Origin: Hydnum rufescens UP504
Taxonomy: Eukaryota; Basidiomycota; Agaricomycetes; Cantharellales; Hydnaceae
Length of the DNA: 64,000 nucleotides
NCBI GenBank assembly: GCA_014904985.1
Contig: MU129067.1
Span: 24,540-88,539, forward strand
Direction of reading: 5' to 3'
A program made the position numbers and the translations under genes. A model generated the notes under the pieces. The model searched no databases. It saw only the letters and a list, made by a program, of their open reading frames with translations, and was not told the origin of the DNA. Shown here piece by piece: positions 10,197 through 21,328 of the stretch (its first letter is position 1; each line of letters starts with the position of its first letter).

Positions 10197-11034
10197 ATTT
10201 TAGGTGATGAAGGTTGAGGACTTTGGGCAGCATCCGGAAACAAAAACCGGAAATTCGGCGCTGCAACTCAACGCCGGCCCAAGTTGAGGGGGCATAACCT
10301 TGTAAATACGGTATTTAGGCCCATAAAATAAATGGAAATAGGTTACTAGTAATATTTTACAGCTACTTGAGAAGTTTTGAGCGGATTTGAAGACAATATT
10401 CAGAGATTCCCAAGAAGGAAATTATTGACTTCTCGCGTGCATGAGTGTGGTTCCTATGGGGAAGGAGTGGGGAGGTAAAATGAGATCCCCCAAATGTCCT
10501 GCGTGCTCCACACCCGTATAGGATGGGCGCTTAATTCTATCACTTGACTTAACCAGGGTTCGAACCGCGGCAACGCAAAAGACGATACTTCCAACCCAGC
10601 CACATTTACTACCACACTGCACAGGTAACACATCCATCCCAAATTTCTTATGCATATAATACCATCTCGATCCGCCGCCGAGTTGCTGGGCGAGCCGAGT
10701 TTCCAGATGTTGCCCAAAGTCAATTACTGCGGTCCCGCACCACCCCTCATCTTCGTGGTATTCGTTCCCAGTCACCCTCGGGGATGACACTGGGAGGTGA
10801 CCAGGTGCCCTATCGGAAGGGCCACCAAATGGGGCGAGAGGATCATACGATGTAGACGTTCCTCTTTATCGAGACGGTCGGTATTTCCAAGGTGACTAAG
10901 TCATAGGAGGTTAATTCTTTCGTAGTTGGATTTTCTTTCCACTTGTGGTACACACAGATCCCGTCATTTCTTCATTTTCTGAGTGGCGATCATTACCATA
11001 GTGTATGGAACAGTGCAGAGACAATCATATACCT
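10197..11034. other. intergenic region with U1A promoter and transporter 3' end
   Basis: 10229-10311 is the 84-bp repeat described separately. A 122-codon minus-strand ORF (10422-10790) has no recognisable domain. A B-box-like word GGGTTCGAACC near 10556 does not fold into a tRNA. The region has no supported gene. Confidence 0.4.
10229..10311. repeat. 84-bp dispersed repeat, copy A (U1A promoter)
   Basis: The core AACTCAACGCCGGCCC, followed by a GTTGAGGGGG run and ending TAACCTTGTAAATACGG, is shared in the same order and orientation with 14249-14334, at about 88 percent identity by eye. Copy A lies 33-115 bp upstream of the U1A start codon, so it is promoter or 5' UTR sequence. GTTGAG/CTCAAC pairs around the GCCGGC core. 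Confidence 0.8.
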
Positions 11035-13223
11035 CTAACCTATGGAGCGCCTCCATTCTTTATGTTCCTCCTTGGCCCTAAAGCTCGCCAGTAAAGACAA
11101 GAGCACCATAGCAGACATGAAGATCCAAATCAAACCGTGGCCGCTGCCACCCATCGATATTGCGAAAATATTTCTATCAGACTGATAAGCCTAATGGTCT
11201 CCCTCAGTGAAAACGCACAAACGCATAAAGGGGGGGGCCGATGCTTCGTGCAAAACTGGCTGTCATTAGTGACAGGCTATTCACTGCTCCCAGAGAGCGA
11301 GGTGATGGAGCAGATGCTGTCACTAAGACCATACTGCCTCTGCATGAATGATATGCATGGCCAGTGAGTCATTGGTCTTGATGCGGAGAAGTGAACACAC
11401 ACACCCGAAGGCAAGAACACTGAACCCTTTGATGGTAAGCATAAGGCCAATGCCCACTAAGACGGGGAACGCAACGTTCGACCACATTCCGTCATTCAAG
11501 GGGGTTTCACCTGCGTCGCGAGGACGTTGGACAGCTGGGCCGGCTGCCAGTGCATGGACTATGGGATACAGCATCACAAAGAGGACGTCAAGCCCGATCG
11601 CGCACCGATATATCGGCAAAGTCCCAAATCGGTGATGAAGCCATGGAAATAAAGTCGTCGTCACAAATGCGCCCAGGATATTTCCAATGCTGATGATCAC
11701 CGCTATTTGGGAGGGCTGTGATCCGTATGAGTGGCGTTTTGATCTCAAAGCGTACATGGGCGTACCGAGAACCCTAAACCCCCGTCATCAATAGGGAGAA
11801 ACATCCAGAGCGCAAAGATAATGTCATTCGAAGCTGAAGTGAGAGCAAGAAATCCATATGAGATGAGCAGATTTCGGACAAGAGGGTCCCCGAGGATCTG
11901 TAAGACAGATAAGCGGGTTGAGGTATCTGGTCCCAGTGCCTCGGCAGAGAGATCAGATGTCGTGGGACATGTATCTCCATTCTGGGGCCAGATACATCAG
12001 TGCTCCCATATCCAGGTATAGAGTGTGGAGGCACGTTTGCAGTCGACGGAGTCAATGAAGTGCCTTTATGTTGTTGGGGGCGCAATGTCTGATGGTATTA
12101 TTCGCCGAGTAATCAGTAATGGGCGGAACATGAAGAAAACGAGATCTGCTCACTTCTTCAAGGAAGAAGGCAATGAGGAGAAATAGAAGGAATGAAATCC
12201 CCGCGACTGTGAAACAAGGAAGGGCATATGGATGGCGAGTAAAGTAGGTGGAACTTCCAAAGACGCCGGGAAAAAGTTTTTCTGGATGGCTCAAGAAACC
12301 TCCAATCAGGGGACTGGGAAAGAACGAATGGTAAAAATGACGTTATATGGCATAGGGGAGTAACGTACGAAAAAGCGGAGCCAACAGTCCAGGAGAGAAC
12401 CAGGAACGAGAATGCCCTAGCCTGATTTGTCGAGTCAGTGACATCGGCTATTGCACTGGAATCCCGATCAGAAAACTATTCGATGGCATGCGGGATCAAC
12501 TTCAGTGGCAAACACATTGTATTCTCACCTTCGTAAGGCTCTGCATCGGGCCATCTGGGCTTAGAACAGGACCCAGGGACGAGAATGGAAACTCACGGGA
12601 CGTCACCGTAACTGGTGCCAGTGAGAGTTCGAAATATGAGAATCTCTAGGAAAGTAGTGCCAGCTCCAAATCCAACAGTTGATATCGCACAAATCAGGAA
12701 GCAAACGAGCAAAATGGGCTTGCGGCCCACTCGATCAGACAAAGTGCCCCAGAAGTAGGCTGTCGCCAAGATATTAACTCTTTGTGGCAGTCATTCTTGT
12801 TGTACGCACTAGATATGAATTGTGTGGCCGCGCAACATGCAAATAGAAGCCCGGAGCGGCGCGCTAATTCTTTCGGAGTGCTTGACATCTCCGACAGTCT
12901 CTGGGGAGTCCATGGCAGCATTGAGCAAGCCCAATTGAAGACGCAAAGAAAAAACGCTCACCTCATTAATGAATGGGTAGATAAAGCTCACTGTGACTGC
13001 CTCAGAGAGATAAGCGACAGCAATGAGAGCAACTTGGAGCTTTGGAAGCGGTGTCACTCTAAATATCAGCAGTGGTGAGTAGCGGGGAGTATATTGTGCA
13101 CTAATCGCACCGTCTAATTTCATGTGAGGCGATGTTGGTCTCTGCTCGCCGAACTTCGGGGTTGAGAAGAGGTTCTGTGATACTTCTTTCTTCTCTTATC
13201 CCCCCCTGAACGAGTGCACCCAT
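11035..13223 (-). CDS. 12-TM major facilitator superfamily transporter (TetA-like/MFS_1)
   Basis: Multi-exon gene. The N-terminus ETEPLLNPEVRRAETN precedes VTPLPKLQVALIAVAYLSEA (TM1) and PFINE. Next come FWGTLSDRVGRKPILLVCF, which includes motif A of the superfamily, and GAGTTFLEILIFRTLTGTS. Later exons give IADVTDSTNQARAFSF, LSWTVGSAFS, LPCFTVAGISFLLFLLIAFF, the loop, DPLVRNLLISYGFLALTSAS and PSQIAVIISIGNILGAF. GIGLMLTIKGFSVLAFGCVC, SPRSLGAVNSLSLMTASFAR and a last exon with a TM12 helix and tail EEHKEWRRSIG complete it. The order and lengths fit a full 12-helix proton-driven exporter of the fungal TetA-like group. Substrate is unknown. The ATG at 13223 joins the frame only if the G run at about 13202-13207 has one more base; the exon after PFINE is also poorly resolved (12850-12960). 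Confidence 0.85.
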
Positions 13224-13599
13224 AATAGTGTGGGACGAAGCTGCTCAAACCAATGAAAATGTGTCTATCGATTGCGATGGCCTAAACAAACAGACACGGA
13301 TAAACGGGATCAGCTCAGTGAAGTTCTCCGCTATGACCTTTGACTTGATCAGCCTGCTTCCAGAAATTCGACACCTGTCATACTGTAAGGACAATGCCGA
13401 TCTCCGATGTCACAAGTGTGTAGTCCAAAGGCACGACGACGCAGAGGGAGGGCTAGCATCGTCCAGGAGGAGCCTCGGGACCTCTTTTCCTACCGCAACC
13501 CTTGTATAGCTTAGTTGTGAGAGCAGCAGATGCACCCGTAGGAAAGTCCCGTAGGATATAGAAGAGGACCGCTTGAATAGAGCTCTATCTGGTCCCAAA

Positions 13600-13874
13600 T
13601 GTATTGCCAGCTAAAAGGTCTCTTCTTATGTAATAACCCAAATTTAGTAATATGATTTTCTCTACATTTGGTTTATTACATAAGATATATCTAATAGAGC
13701 GCGGGTCCCCGCCTATATAGAGGCTGGTAGGAACCCGCCTACGTAGGATAGACAGCAAGCAAGAAAAACAGACTTGCTAGACGTGTTTCTTATGGAGTTC
13801 AGATGGAGGTCCAGTCCGCAAAACACTGTTTTTGGGCCTTTCCTGGTCTGCATATTTCTCAACATTTCCCCCGT
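13600..13874 (-). mobile_element. Copia-type LTR remnant with polypurine tract
   Basis: On the minus strand a purine tract AACGGGGGAAA (13875-13865) is followed directly by TGTTGAGAAATATG, the classical junction between a Copia polypurine tract and its 3' LTR. The LTR-like block runs to 13600, where the minus strand ends in CAATACA, giving TGT..ACA termini and a length of about 265 bp. It contains a TATA-like CTATATAG and a 19-bp inverted repeat. There is no gag or pol nearby, so this is a truncated or solo LTR. LTR limits are inferred from termini only. Confidence 0.5.
13625..13684. repeat. 19-bp inverted repeat inside the LTR remnant
   Basis: CTTATGTAATAACCCAAAT (13625-13643) pairs with ATTTGGTTTATTACATAAG (13666-13684) with one mismatch around a 22-nt loop. 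It lies downstream of the LTR TATA-like box on the minus strand, where an LTR transcript would be expected to fold or terminate. Confidence 0.8.
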
Positions 13875-14248
13875 TTGATAGTCATCTTAGGATCGGACCT
13901 CTAAAAATTATAATAAATGCCAAAAAAATCCAGGAAAATGTCCCGCTGCGAATGAGCCTACAGGAAGCAGGCAATTCTTTCGTACTGCATCCACTCAAAG
14001 TCTAACAATTTGTCACGTAACAATTTGGGAAAACGTGCTAGAACCAATAGCAATCACGTCACATTGGGGTGACAGCGTTGCTATCTACCGTGGGGTCACG
14101 GGCACTTGGAAAGGTCGGACAGAGATTTTGGGGTGATGCACGCCGCACAGACTGATTTTTTTAATTAGAACAAGGCATTTTTGCAAAAAAAAAGGAACAA
14201 AGTGAATCGGTGAAGACTCGAGTGGTACGATAGATTGACTGAGGTCAG

Positions 14249-14334
14249 AGCAACACCCGGAAGTAAAAACCAGAAATTCCGCGCCGCAACTCAACGCCGG
14301 CCCAGGTTGAGGGGGGATAACCTTGTAAATACGG
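14249..14334. repeat. 84-bp dispersed repeat, copy B
   Basis: Same series of words as copy A at 10229-10311 and same orientation. Copy B lies 3' of adenosine kinase rather than in front of a recognised gene, so it looks like a displaced promoter fragment or a short mobile repeat. Confidence 0.8.
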
Positions 14335-14669
14335 CCATGGTGGCCATTTGTGTGCAGAATACACCTTGTCCATCCTATAATTTTTTGGTGCTCTCTGAGG
14401 GTATGTATCTCTTTCATGTCGGTGCACTCTGAATCTGTACTGGGAACAGGGTATTCTTCTACGAGAGGTTGCATAGCGGGAAGATTGATGCATTGTTGTG
14501 AGACAATTACGGACAAATACCCTCGTAAATAACTCCATTGGTCCCATTGCAAAGAAATCTCTTAGTGACAAGTGGGCCCAGTAATCCCGGAACCTGACCC
14601 GAAGTGGGGTATCTAAACTGGGGCAGCTGTTTCAGCCATCTACATATTCTTTCTGTCTACATTCATATT

Positions 14670-16027
14670 TTAGAAGATATTTTCCTTGGGCCACTTGAGC
14701 TGGGGCCCAACCTGGGAGTGCATTATCTGTTAGTGGAGACGAAACAAGAGCTGCAGTAGAGGAATGTATGCTTGCCTGACCAACACACATACTTCCCAAC
14801 CGATGACCAGCATCGACGGCCTCGTCGATGCTCTTCCCCAACACAAGGGCGCCAATGAAGCCCCCCGCGAACGCGTCGCCCGCTCCGTTCGTATCAACGA
14901 TATCCTCCGGCTTTATTTCATAGATGGGATACGTCTTGGCTCTTCTTGGTTGGCGATCGCCACGATGGTGGGTTTAGCTCCATTGGTGATGACGACGATT
15001 CGAGGGTGCGACGTGTTCACTTTTTCGAACGCAGCGATAGCCTTGGCAATGACCCCAAGATCTTTACTCTGCGAGGTCTTTCTTCAGCAAGGTGGACATA
15101 AAAAAAATGCAAGCACAGATGTGCATACGAAGGAGGAAACGTATTCACATCGACTTTGTGAGCTTCCGCCCAAGCCTCAGCCTCGGACTCATTCCCAATG
15201 ACAATGTCTACATATGGAAGGATTGCATCCACATTTCCTTCAAAAACTGCATAATGAACGGCGCGGAGAGGTTCATAGCAAAAACCTTTCTATCTTCCGC
15301 TGCTTTAGTGGCCAGCAGAAGGGCAGATTCCAGGCCGTGGGTGAGAAAGAAGCCCCCAAGATAAAAGTGAGAGGCGTTATGTATATAGGTGGCCACCTCG
15401 GGTGTCGCGAGATGTGAAGGATCGAACAATTGGGCCGCTCTGAGAGTCGTTACAAGGGACCTAGAGTAGAAGTTTAGTCCACTGGCGCAAATGATTTGCG
15501 ATGTATGTCCGCGATGTCTTACCGGTGGACTGAGGTGAGGACGACAGCACATGCACCAGTTTTCTCTCCTTTCTTAACGAGATACGCGCTCTCCACCCCC
15601 TCATTTTGATTGGCTTTCTTAAGTTGGATAGCGAGATCGTCGTCTCCGACACATCCCACATACACGACTGAGTGCTGCGGGAGTATATACTATTATTCTA
15701 CCTGTAAGTAAGGTTGGCCCCATGGGAGTAAATGTGAGGTTTGTGCGTACGGCGGCAGCTCGAGCGGCATTTTGGGCAGCCCCTCCTGCCACATATACTG
15801 GGGTGTAATATTTCACCACATCATCATAGCTAAGTTTGGATCATGACATCGATCTCCGATCGGGAACCCTTGGAGAGAAACACGTACATTGTTGCGTGCT
15901 CTTCTCCAGCGAGAATCGCATCATTCTCCTTTAAATTATATTTTTTGAGGAGATCTTCGCCACCATACACCTGAATATCCAAGAGAGGATTTCCCATGCA
16001 GAAGAGCGGGTAAGATTCTGTGGGCAT
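14670..16027 (-). CDS. adenosine kinase (PfkB family), with two frame breaks
   Basis: Phosphorylates adenosine to AMP in purine salvage and keeps the methyl cycle running by removing adenosine. The start is the ATG at 16027 (MPTESYPLFCMGNPLLDIQV). Then come VYVAGGAAQNAARAAA (PfkB signature 1), VVYVGCVGDDDLA, ATYIHNASHFYLGGFFLTHG, PYVDIVIGNESEAEAWAEAH, HPRIVVITNGAKPTIVAIAN, DTNGAGDAFAGGFIGALVLG with the catalytic Asp, and the C-terminus VGPQLKWPKENIF. All main motifs are present. The frame breaks twice without a plausible intron. At about 15249 a T5 run separates APFIMQF from GNVDAILPY; one more T restores the family sequence. At about 14930, NQEE is followed by KTYPIYEIKPEDIVD one base out of frame. 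Confidence 0.92.
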
Positions 16028-17286
16028 GGCAAAGAGGAGCGAATTCGGAGGTTCCAAATCAAGATTCGACGATGGCGGCTAAATCCGAGGTTGCGGCATG
16101 TGGCTATTCGTACTCTCTCTATTTATTGTTGTTTTCTGTCTGCGGGTGTACACCATTCTCCCCAAGGAAGGACGGTCCGCACGCCGGAACGCAAAACGGA
16201 GGCCTGTGGATACATGCAGCTTGGCAGTATTCCTGGGCTCTGGTTTGTGTAGCTTCTAAGTGATGTAGCTCAGCGCAGTCCTCACTCAACTAACTAGGGG
16301 GGCACACTGGCGAAGCCATACTCTTGCTATCCTCGCTTGATTTCACGCGTTATACTCCACGGACGTACATAATCAGTGAGGGGACTCACTTAGCGCCGAG
16401 AAAGCTTTCGACCTTGAAACCCGCAGACATGTAAGCTGTTCTCATAGTAATTCCAATGAAGCTCGCCCTCACTGCGACTCAGGCGGACAATCCCAATAAT
16501 GGAAATTACTCAGTTATATTCCTCCCTCGTGCCCGACGTGTACATCAATCGTTCATCAACACACCCCCAACATTCATAAAGTCACTAATGCACGCATCCG
16601 GACACGTTTTCTCAGTCCCGCACTCAGAAGACAACCATTCGCGGACGTCCTCATCTTGAATGGGCCAGGGACATGTGTTCCCGTATGTTTGGCAGCGTAC
16701 ACCTCCAGGGTGGGGTCATCTGTTTCGTAGTCCAAACCACTTCTTCTAATTCTCCGTGTCATCTAGTTCCTCGGCTTCCTTCACCGCGTCTGATATACGT
16801 CGAGTCCTTTGCACGCGTGAAAAAATTATCGCTGTCGGGGAAACTTCTGCGTCCATTCGTTGACAGGTGAGATATCTCGAGGTAATTCCTGCCAATTTCA
16901 TGGCTAATATCAAGAAACAGATTTCTCTCCCAATGGCCTGCACCAATACAGGATAGAGGAAGAGGTGAATGCACGGGATGGTTGGTGTGACGTTTCCTGT
17001 TCAGGCACCGGCACATAAGTATAATCATATCGCCCACTGCATGCGAGATCAATATTCAGATTGCAAAACAGGCTGCAACCTCCTGTTCTTATATACATAA
17101 CGATACCAGACGGTGGGGGGTGAAATGGCATACGTCCTATTTTATCATATCGTCCCCGTCATCTGTTGAGTCTCGCGGTCCCCTTGTACGATCCAATCCT
17201 GGAGGAGTTGGTTGAGCTGAACCGTAGGTTGCAAATTCGTAAGCACTGAGGTGAAGACTGCCTTGTTTCGCTTGACTGCAACTTCG
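16028..17286. other. unresolved region, possible minus-strand coding traces
   Basis: Some minus-strand reading frames look coding-like: an arginine/glutamate-rich stretch RVQRTRRISDAVKEAEELDD (about 16750-16830) and a cysteine-bearing stretch with CPWPIQDEDVREWLSSE (about 16580-16690). I could not join them into one gene or name a family. A short gene of unknown function between adenosine kinase and the coiled-coil gene is possible. Confidence 0.25.
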
Positions 17287-19324
17287 TCAAGCCTGGACAA
17301 TGGCCGCGTGGAGCTTGAGCTCCACTTCGGAGCGGACGGTATCTAACGTGGATTTAGCCATTTCGTCGAAAAGTGCATGGACTCGGCTCTGTTGAGCAGA
17401 CCCTGACACATCTGATTGGTTTCGGGATTGATGGTAAGCGTGGAGTGCATGGAGAAGCGCCTGGGATTCGTTCTCGAGCTTCAGGATGATCTGGATAAGT
17501 CCCAGAGCATATCATCAGAGAGAAAATATGCCGTACCTTAGCTATACGATCCGTATTATCCTTGTGTACTTTCTTTAGCTGCTGATGCTCTTCATCCAGC
17601 ACGAACAGCCTCGGCCATGAATTGTGCTATTCTGTCGCGATCTTCCGCTCGTTGCTTTTCATATTCGAGCTGTATCTCCTCGGTGGCACTGCGCTTCCGA
17701 GCAGCTTGGATCGATTTAGATTTGTTCTTCTTTGCGGTCAGCTCGCCGAATCGCGCTTCCATATCGTCGGAGAAATGATCCCCCCATTGAGCAACGGCCT
17801 CCCGAGCATCCACAACCTCCCCGCGGACAGCATCCAGATCACGTTCTAGTCGGATGTAGAACCTTTGGCGTGGCTACCGGCGAACTTGACGAAACCGCGG
17901 AAGACTCGGGTTGTTTCCGCTTTTTTCGATGTCGTTGTTGTTGGAGATTCGCTCGGTTTGGGTAAGGACGCTGTTTGCTGCTGGGTAAGGCTGCGCATAT
18001 CCGCCTCGAGTTTCTCCACCAGCGCGAGAAGGTCGGCCCGAGACTGGTATATTCCCTTCGTCACCACGGACGACTGAGCGAGGTTCATTATCGGATTCAG
18101 TCCCTCCGCCGCCTGAGACACGAGATTCAGCAAAGTGGCGGCATCTTCTTCGTTGTCTTTCTGGAGGCGAGCGACGCGCGGATGCGAAAAACCAGTCATG
18201 GACGAACGAGAGACTAATTCGTTGACCACTCTAATCTCTTCGTCCCTCTGATTAATCTTGGTCCTCAGCTCACTCATCTGCCCTAGAAGCCTGGATACAT
18301 TGGGGTAATATTATCATCAGTGATTCAAAATACGGGGAATGGAATCCAAGGAATGGACGGACTTGACCAGGCTGATCATAGATGCTTCCTTGTCGTCGAG
18401 CCCACTGGGGGAGGAAGATAGAGGTTGCTGGTCATTGGTACGCGCAGGGGTGGGGGGTAAAGGTGGATCCACGTCCATACGGTCCGACTTTTCAACGTTT
18501 GTCGTGTCCAAGGTTGATTTCCGGGAGAGCACTTGGGTTGGGCCTGACGTCTTAGCGGAGGGGGAAGAAGGGACAGGAGAACCAAATTCTTTTGACTTAG
18601 GGAACCATAACTCAACAGAATTCTTCGACGTAGAGCCCCTGCGATCTGGAGTTTCGGTGGGTGCCGCGGGGCCCGCAGAGGCATGAGACACAGAGCCCCG
18701 ATTACCCTTCTCTGGAAGAGAATCGGTGCGGGCAGAACTGCCAGGCCCATTCGTCCAATCGCTTCGGCTTGGACTCGTAGGTTTGGTGGTCGACGATGAA
18801 GTTGCGGCCGGCTGCCAACCTGATGATGTTCTAGGGGCATCGAAATCCCAATCTGACGCTGATGGTCGCCGTGGGAGAGGAGATGGTGTCCGTCTCCTGT
18901 GACTGTCTCGGCTTGGATAACCATTGTCAGGTTTCCTATGGTCGAAGTGGTCCGCAGGAGGACGGCTGGTCCGTGAATCAGGTCGGTCTGACATATAGCG
19001 CCTTTCGCTTTGTTGTCTTCTATAACTGGTCGCGGCCTTGTCCCAGAGTTCACCGTCGCATGGATGGGTAAAACTGAATCAGGATTCTAGCATTAATCGA
19101 TTGTCCGCTGAACTGAAAATATACATACCGACAGAGAGGGTCAACGGGGTCGTGGCGACTCAACTGCAGTTTCCCGGTGGCAGGATCAAAGTACTGACAT
19201 CGTACCATCGTATGTAAACAATTGATTATGAGTGGATGGCTTGGTGCCGACAGACCATGCATTTTATTGGTTTCTCCGGGCGCCTTCGCTGGGTAGAGCC
19301 AGAGGCAGAGGCAGAGGTGCCCAT
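17287..19324 (-). CDS. coiled-coil protein with N-terminal Cys/His cluster
   Basis: The start is the ATG at 19324 (MGTSASASGSTQRRRPEKPI). Then CQYFDPATGKLQLSRHDPVD, a Cys-Arg, and FTHPCDGELWDKAATSYRRQ together resemble a degenerate CCCH-type zinc finger. A long Ser/Pro/Arg-rich disordered region follows (18994 to about 18370, including KSDRMDVDPPLPPTPA). The C-terminal half is helical: ELRTKINQRDEEIRVVNELV, ADLLALVEKLEADMRSLTQQ, ATEEIQLEYEKQRAEDRDRI and LDEEHQQLKKVHKDNTDRIA, ending VRSEVELKLHAAIVQA at 17287. The frame changes at about 17873 (before LERDLDAVRGEV) and about 17611 (before LDEEHQQLKK) without a good intron, so two one-base breaks are likely. No named family recognised; a nuclear structural or RNA-related role is inference. 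Confidence 0.65.
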
Positions 19325-19670
19325 CTTTCAACGTTCGTGTATCAATTTCCTTGGTTTTTCCTTTATTTACGGTGATCAGCGAAGATCAGGGTCAACGCGT
19401 ATCGACTTTCTCCACGGAAACTTCCGCCGCCTCGCTTGTTTGGACACCAATTCGAAACAAATCCACTGAACTTCATCTCATGGCAATGAGGAAGAGAATG
19501 AAAGGAGACCTCTGGATCAAACAGAGGATGAGATTGAAAAACCCGATTGTTACTACAGTACTTTCAGCAACCAGACGTTCGAGAAGCCTTTCATTGCGGT
19601 GTGTGACGAGGGTCTCTTGGGTAACTGGGGCCGTATCTTCAGACCATCTAGAATGAAGGTATTATATCTA

Positions 19671-19698
19671 TACACACACATGCACACACACACACACT
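19671..19698 (+). repeat. (CA)n microsatellite
   Basis: A nearly pure CA dinucleotide run lies directly 3' of the aminotransferase gene, between its stop at 19706 and the 5' end of the coiled-coil gene. It is a candidate polymorphic marker. Confidence 0.9.
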
Positions 19699-19705
19699 AT
19701 CAAGT

Positions 19706-21328
19706 CTAACAGCGAACACACCATCCTTCACACTCAACACGTCCATCTTGGATAGCAACTAATGCATTATATGTGGCGCTTGCCACTGGTCCGGCACCAC
19801 CTTCATACACTGGAAGGGTGATATCATGCCCTTCGTACCCGATGACGCTCACAGGGGCAACAATAGCGGCTGTACCCGATCCGAATGCTTCAAGGAGTAA
19901 CCCTGCCTGAGAAAATTCGAGAAGTCGCGGCACAGTTATGACTGTCTCGCGGACATGGATCTTAGAGGGGAAGCCGGGAGCACTGGCGAATTGCGACAGC
20001 GCGGGAAGAGCTGGCAATAAGGCTGCGAGGCGAATACCGAGTCCCGCGTCACACCAGGCAGAATTGTCCCATCCAAGGACAGGCGTCATCAAATCGACGT
20101 CTACACGTAGCCCCCTCCACGCACGTAAGAATTCCAATTCAGAAGAAATCCAAGGTTGCTTTTCATACCTCCGTCATCCCGCTTCACGACGATGAAGAAG
20201 TTCATCTGTCCGACTTCCGTGATTTTTCTTTCCTCTCCCAGAATCCAAAGGATTTGCTGGTACCCCTTCTTAGCAGCCTCCTCTTGGGGTCTGAAGCACG
20301 GCGTGTAATTCAGTCCCAGCTTGTATTCCCCAGTGCCTCCGGGCCACGATCGCACGTAAGTGTACTCGGCAAGGAGCGTGATGGGCTTGAATCCAGAGGG
20401 GAAATAAGGACCCGTAGGTGAGAGGATAACAAAGAGAGTAGCAGATGTAGGCGTTGCTACTGCCAATCCTGCAACAGTAGTGTATGAGGCGAACTGAAAG
20501 ACGATGTGATAGACGAGCGGGGGAGATCATTTCTCACCGGGGGACGTCCCAATGAGAGTGGGCCGAACATACAGACTGTATCCCTCCTTCGTCGGGATCC
20601 ACCGCCTGTCGAGAACAACGAGCTTCTTAATCAGATCAAGAAGGGCGCTTGCATTAAAAACCTATCAAACGGGACATTGATCAGCAACGACACACATGGG
20701 CACGATTTCGGGCACTAATATGCACAGGAAGTCCAACGCGCTCGGTACTGCGGATCATTCGCTTCATATTAAGGTCGGGGCGAAACAGGCGGGGAGAACC
20801 ATCTGGACCCGAATATGCCTGACAATATAGCATTGGGGACATCAGGGTGTGCATAATCGCATGCATCGAATGTCTTTGCTACCTTTAACCTTCGAACAAC
20901 GAAGTCGTATAGTGGAGAACTAATGATTCCGAATTCGGCTCAAATGACTCCCACCCAATCTGGAAACTACGAAAGTGCATACCAGAGCTAGCAGGATCAA
21001 GTTCCAGTGGCCCGTAAGGCTTAATAATTGGTGCGGACCATCCATTCTCCGAGGTAAAATTCATCACGAGCATGTGGTCCGTCATTACCTTGGCAATCAG
21101 ATGGTATGAAAACAAAAATAGCAAAAAAGAGATAACTAAACTAACCTCGCCAAAACGAAGTGCTTCTGGGGCGGGGATTGGTTTAAGAGTCTTAGCCTTT
21201 GAGATCACAAGGAGATCGGGCTAGCCGCAAGTATTCTTCATCATCGCACCCATCGCACCCCCGGCACAGAAGGACGTACGTCTATGTCCTGGAACGAGCC
21301 CAAAGTACCATTTTCGTCTAACAGGCAT
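19706..21328 (-). CDS. branched-chain amino acid aminotransferase
   Basis: Class IV PLP-dependent aminotransferase that interconverts Leu/Ile/Val with their 2-oxo acids. Motifs in order: AKTLKPIPAPEALRFGE, VMTDHMLVMNFTSENGWSAP, PYGPLELDPASSGMHFRS, ATLFVILSPTGPYFPSGF, EYTYVRSWPGGTGEYKLGLN (the Lys in GEYKLG binds PLP), GYQQILWILGEERKITEVGQ, MNFFIVVKRDDG, HVRETVITVPRLLEFSQAGL, LEAFGSGTAAIVAPVSVIGY and the tail. DGTILPGVTRDS, universal in the family, is present but one base out of frame (about 20060-20090). An extra G after PVL and a missing base after DS compensate each other, so only that block is scrambled (it reads GWDNSAWCDAGL). The 5' end is not firm: an exon with ENGTLGSFQDID near 21275-21315 joins well, but its ATG (21328) is out of frame. 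Confidence 0.9.

Larger units (their letters stand above)
13224..14669. other. intergenic, retroelement-rich
   Basis: It contains a Copia-like LTR remnant (13600-13874) and the second copy of the 84-bp repeat (14249-14334). Minus-strand ORF 14085-14552 overlaps the repeat and has no recognisable domain, so I do not call it. CCAAT/TGACGTGA-like words occur near 14045-14060. Confidence 0.45.

Noticed and set aside
10540..10620. Possible tRNA gene: the B-box-like word GGGTTCGAACC with an A-box-like word on the minus strand about 40 nt away
   Set aside because: The T-stem pairs poorly and the seven-base acceptor arms are not complementary; no cloverleaf can be drawn.
14085..14552. 155-codon minus-strand ORF
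   Set aside because: It runs through the 84-bp dispersed repeat, has no domain, and its opposite-strand and alternative-frame ORFs are similar in length.
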